Source: Heyndrickxia acidicola
GTDB taxonomy: Bacteria; Bacillota; Bacilli; Bacillales; Bacillaceae_C
NCBI RefSeq assembly: GCF_001636425.1
Contig: NZ_KV440953.1
Span: 1,066,847-1,130,846 of the forward strand
Direction: 5' to 3'
DNA: 64,000 nucleotides
Shown: piece by piece, positions 1 to 7,219 of the stretch
Numbering within the stretch: the stretch's first letter is position 1
Layout: every line of letters starts with the position of its first letter
The notes under the pieces: model-generated
Databases searched by the model: none
What the model saw: only the letters and a program-made list of their open reading frames with translations
What the model was told of the DNA's origin: nothing
Translations under genes and position numbers: made by a program

Positions 1-171
1 CCAGGGGTTAAAACCTGGAGTTTGAACCAATATTGATCTGCCGTCAGAGGATTTAAACGAAAGTGAGTTCTGCGATTCACTGATTCTATGAATCAGGTTA
101 TACTGTACTTCATCTATTAGAAATGGGGCTTTATTTAAAACTTCATCCTGTGCCATGAATGTTTCAAGCAT
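1..171 (-). CDS. N-terminus of an unidentified protein, cut by window edge
   Basis: The frame is open for 57 codons from an ATG at 171 to the left edge, so only the N-terminus is present. A GGAGGC ribosome binding site lies 7 nt upstream (179-184), which makes the start convincing. The visible peptide begins MLETFMAQDEVLN and includes NLIHRISES and SSDGRSILVQTPG. No signal peptide or membrane segment is evident. It follows the nucleotidyltransferase gene in the same direction with an 82-nt gap and could be its operon partner. I do not recognise the family. Confidence 0.6.
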   Translation of the reverse strand, partial: MLETFMAQDEVLNKAPFLIDEVQYNLIHRISESQNSLSFKSSDGRSILVQTPGFNPW

Positions 172-253
172 CTTGAATGCCTCCGAATGTCTACTAGGTT
201 TGGAAATGGATTATGGTTGTTGTCCATTTAATGAAATGCCGTTTCACAAGGTT

Positions 254-1021
254 TTACAATCTTGCTGGTACTGTTTCTTGCTCTTCTGTTTTTTCACTTT
301 TACATGTCTCTTTCCCAAGCGAGAATCCCTCAAACAAACGTCCGCCATAAGGAGAAAGGACTTTGTCAGCCAAACGCGAAACTGGCTCCTTTTTTCCTGT
401 CTGATAAAATTCATCGAAAGCATCGACAAATTCATCTGCAAATGAAGAATTGTATTGTCGTAAAGACCGAATAATCCATTTAGAAGAGCCAATCCAAAAT
501 CCGTTTGTTCTCAAGACAAATTCATGTATTTGCTGAGCAAGGGCGCCGGCAATCATCAGTTCTTCTCCCCTATTAGTGCTCCCTAAAAAATCATCCAATG
601 CATCCGTTATAAAATAACGCTTAAGGGCGATGATTTCATCAGTCCACGGTTCTGGCCCTTGTTCTAAACGTTCTCTTGCTTCGCGTTTAATGGTTTTCAT
701 TTTACCGTTATCAGCGATAATAATCCCTTCAGAAATCATTCTGGCCATCGAAGGTTTGGCTTCTTTACAATCCTTTTCAATAAAATGCTGATAGGATGTT
801 AAACTGTGAACGAAGACCTCAATCGGCCAATTAAAATCAATCAGCGATTCCCGGTAAGCAGATTTTAAATCTTTTATAAATACAATCATATCGAGATCAG
901 ACTTAGGTGTTCTTTCCCCTCTTACAACACTTCCCGCCAAGAGGGCTCCTTCACATTCCGGAAAATATTTTTGGATAAATTGTTTAGCAGCTTTCACTGC
1001 AGGATTTCTTTTTAGCTCCAT
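254..1021 (-). CDS. Nucleotidyltransferase-fold protein
   Basis: A 255-residue protein with the polymerase-beta-type nucleotidyltransferase signature: GSVVRGE at residues 30-36 followed by SDLDMIV at 41-47, where the two Asp are the expected metal ligands. This is the motif pattern of kanamycin/streptomycin nucleotidyltransferases and of uncharacterised stand-alone NTases. The rest is helical and has no recognised partner domain. It could transfer a nucleotide to a small molecule or protein; the substrate cannot be read from the sequence. The gene probably forms a transcription unit with the partial gene downstream. Family assignment is firm, function open. Confidence 0.8.
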   Translation of the reverse strand: MELKRNPAVKAAKQFIQKYFPECEGALLAGSVVRGERTPKSDLDMIVFIKDLKSAYRESLIDFNWPIEVFVHSLTSYQHFIEKDCKEAKPSMARMISEGIIIADNGKMKTIKREARERLEQGPEPWTDEIIALKRYFITDALDDFLGSTNRGEELMIAGALAQQIHEFVLRTNGFWIGSSKWIIRSLRQYNSSFADEFVDAFDEFYQTGKKEPVSRLADKVLSPYGGRLFEGFSLGKETCKSEKTEEQETVPARL

Positions 1022-1193
1022 CGTATCACCCCTTTTACCTTATAATAAGGGTAGTTCGCCTGAAGAAAGTAAAATCCTTGTTTTTTATGGTAAATAATTC
1101 TCTTTTCTCAAGAAAATCTATACAAGTTTAAACAACCTGCATACAACGAATTAGCACACTTTTTAATATAAACTAATATTTCCCATACATATT

Positions 1194-1222
1194 AAAAAAG
1201 CCGGTCAAAGAGCCGACTTTTT
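1194..1222 (-). terminator. Rho-independent terminator after the 26-codon gene
   Basis: On the minus strand an AAAAAGTCGGCT arm pairs imperfectly with GACCGGCTTTTT and runs into a T-rich tract. It lies about 50 nt after the stop codon of the small gene at 1272-1352, which supports that gene being a real transcription unit. Confidence 0.65.
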
Positions 1223-1271
1223 GATTTACCTGCGTTCATGAAAATTATGAATCAAAAAATCCAGTTAAAGA

Positions 1272-1352
1272 CTACTTATCACCTATAATTTCCATCCCGA
1301 TAAGAAAAGCTTTAATTGTCATTTTTATGCTTTTATCCAAATCCAACGACAT
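1272..1352 (-). CDS. 26-residue small protein, unknown
   Basis: The minus strand encodes MSLDLDKSIKMTIKAFLIGM followed by EIIGDK and a TAG stop. An AAGAGGTG ribosome binding site ends 8 nt before the ATG and an intrinsic terminator follows at 1194-1222. So the reading frame has a good start signal, a stop and a terminator within 160 nt. The peptide is acidic at both ends with a hydrophobic middle and could form an amphipathic helix lying on a membrane. I know no family for it. It may be a regulatory or signalling micropeptide, or a chance frame inside a small RNA. Confidence 0.5.
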   Translation of the reverse strand: MSLDLDKSIKMTIKAFLIGMEIIGDK

Positions 1353-1407
1353 TTTAAATCCACCTCTTTGCTCCAGAGCTCCAAACCCAAATAGACAACT
1401 TGAAAAA

Positions 1408-1460
1408 TTCATTGTCCTCGACTGAAACAAACGAAACACAGCGAGGAAATTTTCTACGCC
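1408..1460 (+). repeat. Degenerate fragment of the ~150-bp 3'-UTR repeat family
   Basis: The stretch containing CGACTGAAACAAACGAAACA and CAGCGAGGAAA resembles the core of the repeat at 5921-6220 (CGACTGAGGTAAAGGAAACA, CAGCGAGGGA). The outer palindromic arms are absent, so this is a decayed partial copy. Confidence 0.45.
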
Positions 1461-1486
1461 AAAAAATCCTGACCACTGGCCAGGAT
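1460..1486 (-). terminator. Terminator downstream of ydaP
   Basis: On the minus strand ATCCTGGCC-AGT-GGTCAGGAT forms a 9-pair stem (one wobble) with a 3-nt loop, followed by six T. It lies 180 nt beyond the ydaP stop codon and is the only strong intrinsic terminator there. Confidence 0.7.
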
Positions 1487-1667
1487 CTCTTAAGAGGTAA
1501 ATACTTTTACCGAAGAATCATTTTAACCCAAGACCTTTTTGTCTCGACAACAGATAAAGCATCAGGGTCAGTATGTTTATTAGGTAATGGATGAAAAGTC
1601 GCAAATGGACTGTTTAAATAAGGATAGGTCCATTGTGCCTAAACAACATTCTATGGCAAAAAAAGGC

Positions 1668-3392
1668 TTACCGAAACAGGTTTGTTTTGGCTAATTCCAC
1701 CAATTCATTTCCATGGCCATTTAAAACTGCCTTCAACATCCAAAGAGTGAAACCATGAGCCTGCTCAAAGTTAATTTTTGGAGGAAGCGAGAGCTCCTGC
1801 CGATTGACAAGAACATCCACAATAGCTGGGCCATTGTGGCTAAAAGCCTCTTTTAGCCCTTTCTCCAGGTCGCCGGGATCTTCTACTCGGATTCCCTTGA
1901 TGCCGATTGCCTCTGCCATAGCAGCGAAGTTAGGGTTATCAAGCTGTGTTCCTGTTTCCAAGTATCCGGCTGCCTTCATTTCCAATTCCACAAAGCTAAG
2001 GGCGCTATTATTAAACACAATCACTTTGATCGGAAGCTTGTGCTGATGAATTGTCAAAAGGTCTCCCATCAGCATCGAAAGGCCTCCGTCGCCCGCAAGT
2101 GCCACAATCTGTGTGTCTGGCTTTGCATAGTGTGCTCCAATAGCTTGAGGAGTTGCATTTGCCATGGTTCCATGGTTAAACGAACCCAGAAGCCGTCTTT
2201 TCCCATTCATTTCAAGATAACGCGCAGCCCACAGGGTAGGTGTCCCTACATCGCAGGTAAAAACAGCATCCTCATTTGCAAGCTCACTAACCATTTTTGT
2301 CAAATACTGAGGATGAATGGGCAGCTTGCCCGGCTTTCCGACTGCCAGCTTATCAAGACCTTTTCGAACATCTTGATAATCGGAAACATATTTCTTTAAA
2401 TGATGAGATCCATGCTTTTCTGTTAAAAGCGGCAGTAAGGCCCGGATGGTTTCTTTCACATCCCCGCACACCCCCATCGTTAGAGCTGCCCTTCTGCCAA
2501 GATGTTCTGCCCGAATATCCACCTGAAGGATAATGGCTTTTTTGGGGAAAAATTGCCGATAGGGAAAATCTGTGCCTAGCATTAAAAGCACATCACAATC
2601 CATCATTGCATGATACCCGGAAGAATATCCAATTAATCCTGTCAGCCCAACCGAATATGGATTGTCATATTCCAAGTGTTCTTTTCCTCTTAAAGCAATA
2701 ACCATTGGAGACTGCAGTTGCTCGCAAAGCTGCATAAGGTCCGAATGAGCGCCTTCACAGCCTGCCCCGCATAACAGCGTAATCTTTTTTCCTTCATTAA
2801 GGTATTCAGCGATTTTTTCCAATTCATCCTGTGAAGGACGAATAATAGGGTTTGTCATATGCATAACCTGTTCAGGCACCGTTTCTTCGTCGGTTAGAGC
2901 TGCTACATCTCCCGGAAGGACAATGACAGACACATCTTTTCTAGAGATTGCATGCTGAAGGGCAATTGTTACCATCCTTGGCATTTGTTCAGGTCTCGTA
3001 ACCGTTTCGCAAAATACACTGCACTCATTAAAAATTTGTTCTGGACGTGTTTGTTGGAAATACCCTCCTCCAATTTCATTGGATGGGATATGTGCAGCAA
3101 TAGCCAAAACGGGTATTTGGCTGCGATGGCAATCATATAGCCCATTAATGAGATGAAGATTCCCCGGTCCGCTTGAACCTGCACATACGGCAATACTACC
3201 GCTAAGCATAGCATCAGATCCCGCTGCAAAAGCAGCGACTTCTTCATGGCGAACTGAAATCCATTCGATTTTCCCCGATCTACGGATGGAATCCAGAACC
3301 GCGTTCAACGAATCTCCTACGATCCCATATATTCTTTTTACACCTGCATTTAATAAAGAATCCACTAATAAATCTGCAATTGTTTTTTTCAT
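1668..3392 (-). CDS. ydaP: Pyruvate oxidase, thiamine-diphosphate dependent (YdaP/PoxB type)
   Basis: A 574-residue enzyme of the acetohydroxyacid synthase/pyruvate oxidase superfamily, the size of B. subtilis YdaP. It has an N-terminal Pyr domain with the activating Glu (E50 in RHEEVAAFAAGS), a central FAD/nucleotide domain and a C-terminal PP domain with the thiamine-diphosphate motif GDG...NN (AGDGGLSM to VIVFNN). PoxB/CidC relatives decarboxylate pyruvate to acetate, passing electrons to quinone or oxygen. No ALS regulatory subunit is adjacent, which argues against acetolactate synthase. The RBS is GGAGGAG, about 7 nt before ATG. YdaP is a general-stress protein in B. subtilis, but I see no clear sigma-B promoter here. 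A CidR-like LysR gene lies two genes away. Confidence 0.85.
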   Translation of the reverse strand: MKKTIADLLVDSLLNAGVKRIYGIVGDSLNAVLDSIRRSGKIEWISVRHEEVAAFAAGSDAMLSGSIAVCAGSSGPGNLHLINGLYDCHRSQIPVLAIAAHIPSNEIGGGYFQQTRPEQIFNECSVFCETVTRPEQMPRMVTIALQHAISRKDVSVIVLPGDVAALTDEETVPEQVMHMTNPIIRPSQDELEKIAEYLNEGKKITLLCGAGCEGAHSDLMQLCEQLQSPMVIALRGKEHLEYDNPYSVGLTGLIGYSSGYHAMMDCDVLLMLGTDFPYRQFFPKKAIILQVDIRAEHLGRRAALTMGVCGDVKETIRALLPLLTEKHGSHHLKKYVSDYQDVRKGLDKLAVGKPGKLPIHPQYLTKMVSELANEDAVFTCDVGTPTLWAARYLEMNGKRRLLGSFNHGTMANATPQAIGAHYAKPDTQIVALAGDGGLSMLMGDLLTIHQHKLPIKVIVFNNSALSFVELEMKAAGYLETGTQLDNPNFAAMAEAIGIKGIRVEDPGDLEKGLKEAFSHNGPAIVDVLVNRQELSLPPKINFEQAHGFTLWMLKAVLNGHGNELVELAKTNLFR

Positions 3393-3431
3393 ATAAGCAC
3401 TCCTCCAGACAAAGTTTCAGCAAACTCCTGC

Positions 3432-3450
3432 ACTATAGCTATCCTGTAGT
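3432..3450. promoter_or_regulatory. Possible LysR-type half-site pair upstream of ydaP
   Basis: ACTA-N11-TAGT, an inverted repeat 40-58 nt before the ydaP ATG. It has the T-N11-A spacing of LysR boxes and resembles the ATAGT/ACTAT repeat before the LysR gene at 4358-4381. This rests on sequence similarity only. Confidence 0.3.
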
Positions 3451-3491
3451 CTTTGTCAGTTTTTGGAGAGGTATACTTACCATACGCAATT

Positions 3492-3528
3492 AAAAAAAGC
3501 AGAGCTCATATTGTTAAGAGCTCTGCTT
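3492..3528 (-). terminator. Terminator of the 3-hydroxybutyrate dehydrogenase gene
   Basis: AGCAGAGCTC at 3499-3508 pairs perfectly with GAGCTCTGCT at 3518-3527; the minus-strand transcript then runs into seven U. It begins 8 nt after the stop codon. Confidence 0.9.
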
Positions 3529-3535
3529 ACTTATA

Positions 3536-4321
3536 TTATTGAACAGTATATCCACCATCCATAATGACAGCTTGTCCTGTTACGCCTTTCGCTTTCTCAC
3601 TTGCTAAAAAGACTGCATAATCAGCAATTTCCTGAACAGTTAATAATCGCTTTTGCGGAACAAGAGGGTAAATGACTTCTTCCATTACGTTTTCAAGTGG
3701 AACTTTTCTTGTTTCAGCAATATCCTTTAACTGATTTTGAACAAGCGGTGTATCCACATAACCTGGGCACAATGCATTTACCGTAATGCCATGTGCTGCC
3801 CCTTCCAAAGCGGATACCTTGGTAAGTCCGATCACACCATGCTTTGCACTGTTATATGCCGCTTTTCCGGCAAAACCAATGACACCATTAATGGATGCCA
3901 TATTAATGATACGGCCAAAGCCTTGCTTTTTCATTAATGGAAAAACGTGTTTAGTGGCGATAAAAGGAGCAGTCAGCATAACCTTAATCATAAATTCAAA
4001 TTTTTCTGTAGGGAAGTTTTCAATTTCCGATACATGCTGAAGACCTGCATTGTTTATCAAAATATCAATCCGTCCATATTTCTCAACTGTAAGATTAATG
4101 CTTCGTTCCATTTCTTCTTCCTTGGTAACATCACATGCGGCAGCCAAAGCATCAAAGCCCTGCTCCTGTAATTGTTTTGCTGCTGTTTTTGCAGCTTCTT
4201 CATTTAAGTCGGAAATGACGACTTTCGCGCCTTCCTTGGCAAATTCTCTTGCAACTTCAAGGCCTATTCCACTTGCTGCCCCAGTAATAAGTGCAACCTT
4301 TTGATTAAGCATTTTATCCAT
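3536..4321 (-). CDS. 3-hydroxybutyrate dehydrogenase, SDR family
   Basis: A 261-residue classical short-chain dehydrogenase: cofactor motif TGAASGIG at residues 13-20, NNAG at 90-93, catalytic Ser143 (MASINGV), Tyr156 and Lys160 (YNSAKHG). The acidic SDLNEE end of strand 2 indicates NAD. The overall sequence matches D-3-hydroxybutyrate dehydrogenases (B. subtilis YxjF type), which interconvert 3-hydroxybutyrate and acetoacetate. The start is set by GGAGGT 8 nt before ATG. It is transcribed divergently from the LysR gene, its likely regulator, and has its own terminator. Substrate specificity is inferred from overall similarity. Confidence 0.85.
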   Translation of the reverse strand: MDKMLNQKVALITGAASGIGLEVAREFAKEGAKVVISDLNEEAAKTAAKQLQEQGFDALAAACDVTKEEEMERSINLTVEKYGRIDILINNAGLQHVSEIENFPTEKFEFMIKVMLTAPFIATKHVFPLMKKQGFGRIINMASINGVIGFAGKAAYNSAKHGVIGLTKVSALEGAAHGITVNALCPGYVDTPLVQNQLKDIAETRKVPLENVMEEVIYPLVPQKRLLTVQEIADYAVFLASEKAKGVTGQAVIMDGGYTVQ

Positions 4322-4357
4322 AATTCCCGACCTCCAAAAGAAATGTTTCTGACTACA

Positions 4358-4381
4358 ATAGTTTACAACTTCTTACACTAT
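4358..4381. promoter_or_regulatory. Candidate LysR operator between divergent genes
   Basis: An ATAGT-N14-ACTAT inverted repeat lies in the 120-bp gap between the divergent dehydrogenase and LysR genes, where LysR regulators usually bind. The element shares its ACTA/TAGT half sites with the one upstream of ydaP. Confidence 0.4.
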
Positions 4382-4441
4382 AGGTAAAATGAATTAAAAT
4401 TATAACATCAATAAGAAATAGTAATAGGAAGAAGGAATAGC

Positions 4442-5320
4442 ATGGATATTCGGCAGCTTAGCTATTTTATTGAAGTCGCCAAGCAAAAAAGCTTTACTAA
4501 AGCATCTCACACTCTTCATTTATCCCAGCCTACCTTGAGCAAGATGGTAAAAAGCCTCGAAGATGAGCTAGAGGTTCAAATTTTAGATCGATCCGCTAAA
4601 CAAATTGAACTAACCGATGCAGGGGAAATTGTACTCCATCAAGGAAAAAAAGTAATGGAAATTTTAAATGACCTTTCGAATCATTTATATGATATGGTCC
4701 ATTTAAAAAAAGGAAAAATAAAAATAGGGCTTCCCCCTCTTATTGGCATACTTTTTTTCCCTAAAATCATTAAAGGGTTTCAGGATTTATATCCCGACAT
4801 TACGATAGAGTTAATTGAACAAGGGGCAAATAAAGTAAGGCAAAGGACTGAGGACGGAGAAATTGATTTGGGAGTTGTGATGATGCCTGTTGACGAAGAG
4901 GAATTTGACATTATCCCCTTTGCCAGTGAAGAATTAATGCTTTATATGAGTTCATCGCATGCCTTAGCAGATCAGCCTGCTCTTTCATTGGAGAATGTTA
5001 AGGACGAACCGATGATCTTATTCAGTGAGGACTTCACTTTGCATGATCGAATAATTCAGGAATGCAAGGATGCCGGATTTTCACCAAAGGTAGCGTATGA
5101 AAGCTCTCAATGGGATTTTATAAGTGATATGGTAGAACATAATCTGGGGATAACGTTTTTCCCAGAATCCATCATGCGCAAGATAAATGAAGAATCAATA
5201 AAGGCAGTGCCTATTTCACCTTCAATCCCTTGGAATATCGGCATCATATTAAAAAAAGGAAAATATATGTCATTCGCAACAAAAGCTTTTATCGAATATT
5301 TACAAGCACAATCTATATAA
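4442..5320 (+). CDS. LysR-family transcriptional regulator, CidR/YwbI-like
   Basis: A 292-residue LysR protein. The N-terminal winged helix-turn-helix is at about residues 1-60 (MDIRQLSYFIEVAKQKSFTK, then SQPTLSKMVKSLEDEL) and the periplasmic-binding-like effector domain at about 90-290. The N-terminus resembles CidR of staphylococci and YwbI of B. subtilis. CidR responds to acetate and activates cidABC, where cidC encodes a pyruvate oxidase of the same family as ydaP nearby. The gene is divergent from the 3-hydroxybutyrate dehydrogenase and upstream of a CMD-family gene on the same strand. Likely targets are therefore its neighbours; the effector is unknown. Confidence 0.8.
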   Translation: MDIRQLSYFIEVAKQKSFTKASHTLHLSQPTLSKMVKSLEDELEVQILDRSAKQIELTDAGEIVLHQGKKVMEILNDLSNHLYDMVHLKKGKIKIGLPPLIGILFFPKIIKGFQDLYPDITIELIEQGANKVRQRTEDGEIDLGVVMMPVDEEEFDIIPFASEELMLYMSSSHALADQPALSLENVKDEPMILFSEDFTLHDRIIQECKDAGFSPKVAYESSQWDFISDMVEHNLGITFFPESIMRKINEESIKAVPISPSIPWNIGIILKKGKYMSFATKAFIEYLQAQSI

Positions 5321-5497
5321 TGACAGTTGGACATATTGAAGGATCAAGGCAAAATCGACTCCTCCGATATGGCCTTTTTATTAAATTTATTACTATGAAA
5401 AAAATGCATAAAAACGATGAAATATATGTATTTTACGAATGAAAAATAAAGAGGTACAGTAAATGTGTTGGATTTATTATTTCAGGAGGCTTTTAAA

Positions 5498-5917
5498 ATG
5501 AAAAAAGATCGTTTACAGCAAGGCTTAGACAAATTAATGGAGTTCACATTAACTTCAAACAAAGAAATCTCCACACATTTAAAAATATCAGAAAATCTGG
5601 AGGATATTGCTCCAGATGTTGGCAAATATATTATTGAATTCGGATATGGAGACATTTACTCACGCCCAGGTTTAAGTAATCAGCAGAGAGCGCTTGTGAC
5701 TATTTCTTCACTTATTACACAAGGAACCGAGCCCCAAATGGAATTGCATATTAATACAGCTCTTACATCAGGCCTCACACCTGAGGAAATTGTGGAAGCA
5801 ATTATTCAATTGATTCCTTATACTGGTTTCCCTCGTGTATTGAATGCTCTTACAGTAGCCAAAAGGGTTTTCAGCCAGCGTGATGTACAAGTAACCCCAA
5901 TCAAAGTGGCACAGTAA
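5498..5917 (+). CDS. Carboxymuconolactone decarboxylase-family protein
   Basis: A 139-residue protein whose central region (SNQQRALVTISSLITQG, ELHINTALTSGLTPEEIVEA, YTGFPRVLNAL) is the CMD/AhpD-like fold. It lacks the CxxC of AhpD, so a peroxidase-type redox role is unlikely and a PcaC-like or uncharacterised role is more probable. I chose ATG 5498, which follows AGGAGG by 8 nt, over an in-frame GTG at 5465 with no binding site. The stop is followed within 4 nt by two tandem copies of the 150-bp repeat and then a terminator. It may be co-regulated with the LysR gene upstream. Confidence 0.8.
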   Translation: MKKDRLQQGLDKLMEFTLTSNKEISTHLKISENLEDIAPDVGKYIIEFGYGDIYSRPGLSNQQRALVTISSLITQGTEPQMELHINTALTSGLTPEEIVEAIIQLIPYTGFPRVLNALTVAKRVFSQRDVQVTPIKVAQ

Positions 5918-5920
5918 TTA

Positions 5921-6070
5921 GAAAAGCGAAAGCGACTTGTTCATCGGCGTACGAATTTCAGAGTCTTCGACTGAGGTAAAGGAAACACAGCGAGGGACGA
6001 GCTGATGTTGACTTATCGCAGGGAGAAGACGGAGAAATTCGCTAGCCGATAGGCGCTGGAGCTAGACAGA
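5921..6070 (+). repeat. ~150-bp palindromic 3'-UTR repeat, copy A
   Basis: First unit of an almost perfect tandem pair with a 150-bp period. It starts GAAAAGCGAAAGCGACTTGT, has outer arms ATCGGCGTACGAATTTC and GAAATTCGCTAGCCGAT (two mismatches) and ends GGCGCTGGAGCTAGACAG. It begins 4 nt after the CMD-family stop codon, so it lies in that gene's 3' UTR. Confidence 0.9.
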
Positions 6071-6220
6071 GAAAAGCGAAAGCGACTTGTTCATCGGCGT
6101 ACGAATTTCAGAGTCTTTGACTGAGATAAAGGAAACACAGCGAGGGACGAGCTGATGTTGACTTATCGCAGGGAGAAGACGGAGAAATTCGCTAGCCGAT
6201 AGGCGCTGGAGCTAGACAGA
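6071..6220 (+). repeat. ~150-bp palindromic 3'-UTR repeat, copy B
   Basis: Second tandem unit, differing from copy A at about two positions (GTCTTTGA for GTCTTCGA, GAGATAAA for GAGGTAAA). It is followed by the conserved flank GACTACACTGTCTACATTTA seen in similar form after other copies. Confidence 0.9.
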
Positions 6221-6245
6221 GACTACACTGTCTACATTTATCAAG

Positions 6246-6277
6246 AAAATCCGCACAGTATCTGTGCGGATTTTCTT
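6246..6277. terminator. Bidirectional terminator
   Basis: AAAATCCGCACAG and CTGTGCGGATTTT form a perfect stem with a short TAT loop. It ends the CMD-family transcript with its repeat-filled 3' UTR and could also serve the acetyltransferase gene on the minus strand. Confidence 0.9.
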
Positions 6278-6324
6278 ATGCTCACCTTTCCCGCTCAATA
6301 TAAGATAAGAAATAAGGAATTCTG

Positions 6325-6825
6325 CTACTTAACCATGCGCCAATAAAGTAATTCTTTACCCTTTTTATAGTTTTTAAAGCCTGACTTTTCAAGAACCCGT
6401 TTTGACCCCTCATTCGTATGAAGGCAATCGGCTGTCACCATTTTAATGCCAGGAAGGGTAAACAGCCATGAAACGAGAGCCTTTACCATTTCAGTGGTAT
6501 AGCCCTTGTTCTGATAATCAGGAACGATACCATAGCCAATATCGACAACTCCTTTTTTATTGGGACCGCCTTTACATCCCATCTCTCCTATCAAAAGGCC
6601 ATCTTCTTTATGGATTATTAACCCGCTCCATTTAGACCTTTCCGGTTTTTCCTCCAAGCTTCTTGCAATAAATGGAAGAATATCTGCATAGTCGGGATTT
6701 GGCCATTGCCGAGAGATTCCATACGGAAAAATCTTCTCGAGATGCTCCCTTCCTTCCACTGCAGCATAAGCGTATTCAGGCAAGAAATCAATCATCTTTA
6801 ATCGATCCGTCTCAATAATTGGCAT
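6325..6825 (-). CDS. GNAT-family N-acetyltransferase (RimJ/RimL-like)
   Basis: A 166-residue single-domain GNAT protein. It opens with the ETDRLKM start typical of RimJ/RimL relatives, has the acetyl-CoA loop region (VPDYQNKGYTTEMVKALVSW, about residues 112-131) and the C-terminal NEGSKRVLEKSGFKNY motif. Such proteins acetylate ribosomal protein N-termini or small amines; the acceptor cannot be deduced. GGAGGT lies 4-5 nt before ATG. Confidence 0.8.
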   Translation of the reverse strand: MPIIETDRLKMIDFLPEYAYAAVEGREHLEKIFPYGISRQWPNPDYADILPFIARSLEEKPERSKWSGLIIHKEDGLLIGEMGCKGGPNKKGVVDIGYGIVPDYQNKGYTTEMVKALVSWLFTLPGIKMVTADCLHTNEGSKRVLEKSGFKNYKKGKELLYWRMVK

Positions 6826-7219
6826 ATGTACCTCCTATGGAATCCAGTGGAAATAAACCTCTAACATTCATATTCCATGTCCCTATTCTATTTCCCTTCA
6901 TGAAAAAACGTTTTTATTCTGTTAAAATTTCTATGTTGATCATTGTTTTTTTATCCATTCAAATCATATTTGGGCTTTCAATGAGACATTGGCTGAGCTC
7001 TAATCTTCCTGCAATTTGTTTACAATCAAGGTTCTGGCTTTTCGCAGGTTCTTCTCGAGCTGATTTCCCTCGAGAGCTTGCTGCATGTTGCTTGTCTTCT
7101 GCATGACTCTTGTATGAATCCATCACATAAAGCTTTAAATAAGCCTTTTCCTTTTTGCCAAAATGTTTATTCCCTGCTTTAGAGCCAACAAAGAAATTTT
7201 GTGCCTTGAATCCATTCTA
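6826..7219. other. 394 nt without a supported gene
   Basis: Between the acetyltransferase start and the MurG stop I find no reading frame with a credible ribosome binding site. The minus strand just after MurG has an open frame of about 85 codons, rich in Lys, Gln and Ser, but with no good start; it may be the decayed end of a lost gene. Confidence 0.5.

Noticed and set aside
1-20. Terminator hairpin CCAGG...CCTGG at the left edge
   Set aside because: It lies inside the partial coding sequence, has only 5-bp arms and no T tract.
1400-1594. Plus-strand frame of 64 codons
   Set aside because: It runs through a degenerate repeat and the ydaP terminator and lacks a binding site.
1668-3392. Acetolactate synthase large subunit
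   Set aside because: No small regulatory subunit or branched-chain amino acid genes nearby, and the sequence follows pyruvate oxidase YdaP.
6819-7106. Plus-strand membrane-like frame (MKKRFYSVKISMLIIVFLSI)
   Set aside because: No ribosome binding site, no recognisable family, and the second half is low in coding character.
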